Shown piece after piece: positions 61,227 to 64,000 of a DNA stretch of 64,000 nucleotides. The notes under the pieces were generated by a model that made no database searches, was not told where the DNA came from, and worked only from the letters and a program-made list of their open reading frames with translations. The translations under genes were made by a program, and so were the position numbers. Position 1 is the stretch's first letter. Every line of letters begins with the position of its first letter. Source of the DNA: CAZPNX01 sp964518765 (lineage in GTDB: Bacteria; Edwardsbacteria; AC1; EtOH8); contig CAZFJC010000010.1 in assembly GCA_964518765.1 (NCBI GenBank), positions 1-64,000 of the forward strand, given 5' to 3'.

Positions 61227-62618
61227 ATGCCTCAGAACAGAAGACCTTTGCTTTGGATTGAAAAGGGCGAGATTTATTTCCCCTTTCATCTACTTAACCG
61301 GAAGGCCCAGCTGTTGTCGATGGTCGGCGAATGGCAGCAGGCGGAAGTCCTTTTACGGGGCATGCTGGAAGTGGCTGAGGCCTTCGGTGAGGATGGGATA
61401 GTGGCCACAGCTAAAAACCAGGTGGGATTCCTATATACCAGGATCGGGAAGAACCAAGAGGCCCTTGGGCTGCTGGAGGAAGCATACCGCTTCGACGAGA
61501 AGGCTGGCGATACCGCCCAGATGTGCCGTCCCCTGATGAACATGGGCAATGCCTATAAAAATCTGGGCGATTATCCCAACGCCCTCAGATGCTACCGAAT
61601 GGCCGTAAATGCGGCGGAGGCCTGCGGAGACCGGGCCACGGTGGGCATGGTCCATTCGAACCTGGCCCTGCTCCAATGGCAGCAGGGTGAGAACGAGCAG
61701 GCCATGGAGAGCCTGAAGATAGCCATGGCGGAGGCGGAGAGAAACGGCGACCTGCAGCAGATGGGGATCGCCCTAGGGACCATGGGCAACATCCACTTCT
61801 CCAGCGAAAGGCTGGAGGAGGCTCTGGGATGTTATCGCCGGATGCTGGATGTTGCCCGGGCCGTGGGGGACAAGCTGACGCTAAGGGTGGCGTTGAACAA
61901 CATCGGAGCCATACACGACAGGCGCGGTGAATATCGTCAGGAGATGGAGTGCTTCCAGCAGAGTCTTGACATTGCCAAAGAAATGGGCAATAAAGCAGGA
62001 GAGAGACTGGTGCTGGGCAATTTGGGCATCGTAAGCATGTATTACGGCAATCTACAGGCAGCGGATGAATACCTACGACGGAGTCTGAACCTGGCCCAGG
62101 AGCTTGGTGAGAGAAAGGGGGTGGGCGTCGCCCTCTTCAATCTGGGCGTGCTGAACGCGCTCAAAGGTGACTTCAAAGAGGCGCTTGAGCGATACCAAAT
62201 CGCCCTGCCGATACTGAAGGAGCTTAAGGCGAGCGATTTTTTCAGCACCTGCCTCTTCCGCATGGCCGAGGCCGGTTTACGGCTGGGGCATGTCCAAGAG
62301 GCTCGAGAGTGGGCTAGGCAGGCTTTTGATATTGCCGAAAAGGCGGGATTCAAAGAGGAGGCGGGCCTGTCAAACGTCCTTTTGGTGGAGATCGAAGGCA
62401 GGCTTGGTTTGGCCTCGCCCATGGCGGCTGGGGAGAGGCTGTTGCAGATATCCAAAAACAGCGGGGAGAAGCTGGTCAAAGCCGAGGCCATGGCCGCCCT
62501 TTTCCGTCTGACCGGTTCGGAAGAGCACAGGAAGGAGGCCCGGGCACTATTCGAGGACATGGTTTCGGAGGCGCCGAGGTTCGAGCTGCTTAATAAGATA
62601 AAGGAGCTTGAAGAATGA
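61227..62618 (+). CDS. Tetratricopeptide-repeat protein
   Basis: The 463-residue protein is made of about ten TPR units of ~40 residues (for example GDTAQMCRPLMNMGNAYKNL, GDRATVGMVHSNLALLQWQQ, GDKLTLRVALNNIGAIHDRR). The repeats are of the 40-residue kind found in the C-terminal halves of signalling proteins such as LGN or bacterial adenylate-cyclase/kinase relatives. No catalytic domain, signal peptide or membrane helix is present, so it may act as a stand-alone scaffold. The ATG lies only 10-20 bases after the upstream terminator; no promoter or ribosome site was recognised. Confidence 0.8.
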   Translation: MPQNRRPLLWIEKGEIYFPFHLLNRKAQLLSMVGEWQQAEVLLRGMLEVAEAFGEDGIVATAKNQVGFLYTRIGKNQEALGLLEEAYRFDEKAGDTAQMCRPLMNMGNAYKNLGDYPNALRCYRMAVNAAEACGDRATVGMVHSNLALLQWQQGENEQAMESLKIAMAEAERNGDLQQMGIALGTMGNIHFSSERLEEALGCYRRMLDVARAVGDKLTLRVALNNIGAIHDRRGEYRQEMECFQQSLDIAKEMGNKAGERLVLGNLGIVSMYYGNLQAADEYLRRSLNLAQELGERKGVGVALFNLGVLNALKGDFKEALERYQIALPILKELKASDFFSTCLFRMAEAGLRLGHVQEAREWARQAFDIAEKAGFKEEAGLSNVLLVEIEGRLGLASPMAAGERLLQISKNSGEKLVKAEAMAALFRLTGSEEHRKEARALFEDMVSEAPRFELLNKIKELEE

Positions 62619-62653
62619 TGGCCGCCCGAAACTGGCGAGCGGCCATCATTCTT
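62611..62653 (+). terminator. Terminator containing the TPR gene stop
   Basis: A 15-base perfect stem (62611-62625 with 62639-62653) includes the TGA stop of the TPR gene in its left arm. TTTT follows at 62655. Confidence 0.85.
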
Positions 62654-62667
62654 GTTTTGGGGGAGAA

Positions 62668-63174
62668 TTAACGGCCCTTTACCCCCTTGGGCTTGCCTCC
62701 GGCCTTCTTTAGCGGCTTATCCTGATCCCTGGACTTATCAGCCTTCTCCTTCTTGGCCGGTCCTTCCTTCTTGTCCCAGCGTTTCTCCTTCTCCCACTGC
62801 TTCCAGTTCTTCTTCAGCTCGGCGTACTTGAACTTGGCGTGTCCCGGAGGCAGTTTTCTCCAGCCCGGCGGCAGGTTCAGCAGGGGATGGGGCACCACCT
62901 TAAAGAGGACCCAGGGGCCTCCGGCCGCGGCGGCCCGGTGCCAATGGCCGTTGTGCATCCTCCACCAGTACCCTTGGTAGAAGAATAGGTCGGCGTCGAG
63001 GTCAACGACGAAGTAGACGTAGGTGCCCGGAACCACGGCCATCATCGGATCGGGGCCCACCTTAAGCACTGGGAGGCCGATGTTCAGGTTGACATCGACA
63101 TTGGTGTCGGCCAGGGCGGTGGCCGCCGTCAATCCCCAGAGGAGCATTGCGAGCGCAATTTTTCTTCCGTTCAT
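62668..63174 (-). CDS. Secreted protein with Trp-rich module and lysine-rich tail
   Basis: The 168-residue protein is read on the minus strand. It has a signal peptide (MNGRKIALAMLLWGLTAATA), then a beta-rich domain with YVYFVVDLDADLFFYQGYWW and RMHNGHWHRA followed by GPWV, then KLPPGHAKFKYAELKKNWKQ with WEKEKRWDKK and a Lys/Gly/Pro-rich end. The WW...HNGHW...GPW order recurs in small secreted proteins of several phyla; function unknown. It has its own promoter and a good ribosome site, GGAGGATCTC before the ATG. Confidence 0.8.
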   Translation of the reverse strand: MNGRKIALAMLLWGLTAATALADTNVDVNLNIGLPVLKVGPDPMMAVVPGTYVYFVVDLDADLFFYQGYWWRMHNGHWHRAAAAGGPWVLFKVVPHPLLNLPPGWRKLPPGHAKFKYAELKKNWKQWEKEKRWDKKEGPAKKEKADKSRDQDKPLKKAGGKPKGVKGR

Positions 63175-63204
63175 GAGATCCTCCTTACACTATATATTTT
63201 TTCT

Positions 63205-63233
63205 ATGATATATCATCTTGTCGGCATTGTCAA
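63205..63233 (-). promoter_or_regulatory. Promoter of the secreted lysine-rich protein
   Basis: On the minus strand, TTGACA (63233-63228), 17-base spacer, TATCAT (63210-63205). It precedes GGAGGATCTC and the start at 63174. Confidence 0.8.
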
Positions 63234-63261
63234 GTAAGGTTTTAGGCTACAAGATTTTAGT

Positions 63262-63289
63262 TTGACAACCCGGCACCAAATCTGATAAA
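63262..63289 (+). promoter_or_regulatory. pgsA promoter, leaderless type
   Basis: TTGACA (63262-63267), 16-base spacer, GATAAA (63284-63289). The GTG start at 63298 is nine bases after the -10 box and has no ribosome site. Confidence 0.6.
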
Positions 63290-63297
63290 GTTATCGG

Positions 63298-63894
63298 GTG
63301 AACCTCCCCAATATACTGACGATATTCCGCGTGGCCGCCAGCCCTGCCCTGATGGTGCTGCTGCTGGTTGAGGGCATCCACGCCCGGCTGGCCGCTCTGT
63401 TGCTTTTCATCCTGGCCTCGCTCTCGGACTTTTTCGACGGGATGCTGGCCAGGAAGCACCGGCAGGAGACCGGGTTCGGGCGTTTCATGGATCCTATCGC
63501 CGACAAGCTTCTGATATCCATGGCCCTGATATCCTTCGTGGCCCTGCGGATGGCGGCCCCTTGGGTGGTGCTGGTGATCATCGCCCGTGAGTTTCTGATC
63601 ATGGGCCTGAGGACCCTGGTGGCCTACCGGGGGGAGGTGATGGAGTCCAGCTGGATGGCCAAGTCCAAGACCTTTCTCCAGATGTCGTCGGTGGCGGCCA
63701 TCCTCTGTTGCGTCCTGGCCGGCGACGCCGTCGAAGCCGGTTGGATCGGCCACTGGTGGCTGGCCGGCCCCGGCGCCCGGCAGGCGGCCGATGGCTTGCT
63801 ATACGTAGCCATGGCCATGACCCTGGCCTCAGGCCTCGATTACATCTACAAGAGCCGGTGGCTGATACTGAGCCTATTCAAGGATAACTTTTGA
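63298..63894 (+). CDS. pgsA: CDP-diacylglycerol--glycerol-3-phosphate 3-phosphatidyltransferase (PgsA)
   Basis: The 198-residue inner-membrane enzyme makes phosphatidylglycerol phosphate. The CDP-alcohol phosphotransferase motif is complete: D44-x2-D47-G48-x2-A51-R52-x8-G61-x3-D65-x3-D69. About five membrane helices are predicted, and NLPNILTIFRV is a typical start. GTG at 63298 is the start at the very beginning of the predicted transcript. Its stop overlaps the pgpA start (TGATG), so the two successive steps of phosphatidylglycerol synthesis are coupled. Confidence 0.95.
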   Translation: MNLPNILTIFRVAASPALMVLLLVEGIHARLAALLLFILASLSDFFDGMLARKHRQETGFGRFMDPIADKLLISMALISFVALRMAAPWVVLVIIAREFLIMGLRTLVAYRGEVMESSWMAKSKTFLQMSSVAAILCCVLAGDAVEAGWIGHWWLAGPGARQAADGLLYVAMAMTLASGLDYIYKSRWLILSLFKDNF

Positions 63895-64000
63895 TGGGGA
63901 AGTTGCTGGAGGCGGCCGCCAAGGCCTTGGTCACCGGACTGGGCGCCGGCTATTCGCCTTGGGCGCCGGGCACCTGCGGCAGCCTGCTGGCAATGGCGGC
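63894..64000 (+). CDS. pgpA: Phosphatidylglycerophosphatase A, 5' part
   Basis: The gene is cut by the window end. Its first 35 codons read MGKLLEAAAKALVTGLGAGY and SPWAPGTCGSLLAMA, matching the PgpA start (GxGYxPxAPGTxGSL). It removes phosphate from phosphatidylglycerol phosphate, the product of the upstream enzyme. Confidence 0.85.
   Translation, partial: MGKLLEAAAKALVTGLGAGYSPWAPGTCGSLLAMA

Overview
The window looks like a chromosome segment from an uncultured, anaerobic, diderm bacterium, most likely in or near the FCB group or a neighbouring candidate phylum (for example Edwardsbacteria or WOR-3/TA06). This is inferred from gene content, not from a search. Core genes are GC-rich. There is an outer-membrane assembly pair (TamA/TamB-like), a PorV-like outer-membrane protein, and four secreted proteins ending in the FlgD-like/type IX (T9SS) sorting domain. 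Energy genes are ferredoxin-based: one membrane-bound [NiFe] hydrogenase and two 2-oxoacid:ferredoxin oxidoreductases. No rRNA, CRISPR array, transposase or prophage was seen.

Layout. 0-1.2 kb: a cargo protein with a sorting domain but no signal peptide. 1.2-9.1 kb: a group-4-type [NiFe] hydrogenase operon (antiporter-like, MbhDE/NuoJ-, NuoK-, NuoA-, B-, C-, D-, H- and I-like subunits, a cNMP-binding-fold protein and a HycI-type protease). It is interrupted by a four-helix-bundle (S23) gene lying between imperfect inverted repeats. 9-13 kb: DUF2079 membrane protein, Trm112, MurA, aminopeptidase. 13-19.5 kb: TamA/TamB-like pair and PorV-like protein. 19.6-22.7 kb: tRNA-Thr, tRNA-Tyr and tRNA-Gly followed by MtaB and MiaB. 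22.9-28.5 kb: two large surface or secreted cargo proteins. 28.7-35.7 kb: a TPR+SPOR protein, MutS and a very long coiled-coil protein. 35.9-38.9 kb: four-subunit pyruvate:ferredoxin oxidoreductase. 39-40.1 kb: roadblock/MglA-like pair. 40.2-42.7 kb: fused radical SAM/DUF2344 protein. 42.8-44.8 kb: GroES/GroEL. 45-50.3 kb: HisC-like, Cmk, PlsC, IspH, ribosomal protein S1. 50.9-53.2 kb: another cargo protein. 53.5-57.7 kb: serine-dehydrogenase-type protease, small membrane protein, IspG, SppA. 57.8-58.2 kb: tRNA-Cys, tRNA-Leu, tRNA-Gly. 58.4-61.2 kb: a second 2-oxoacid:ferredoxin oxidoreductase (Vor/Kor type). 61.2-64 kb: TPR protein, a secreted lysine-rich protein on the minus strand, PgsA and the start of PgpA.

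Working together: both oxidoreductases would reduce ferredoxin while making acyl-CoA. The membrane hydrogenase would re-oxidise ferredoxin, make H2 and pump ions. HycI would mature the large subunit, which carries the matching cleavable tail.

The non-coding DNA is the least ordinary part. It holds several families of small inverted-repeat elements, some of them inside reading frames. Strong sigma70-like promoters often place the -10 box so close to the start codon that the mRNA should be leaderless (ispG, mtaB, pgsA and others). Other items worth a second look are the S23 cassette in the hydrogenase operon, an AT-hook-like tail on one oxidoreductase alpha subunit, and four repeated aromatic/basic motifs at the N-terminus of the MutS-linked coiled-coil protein.
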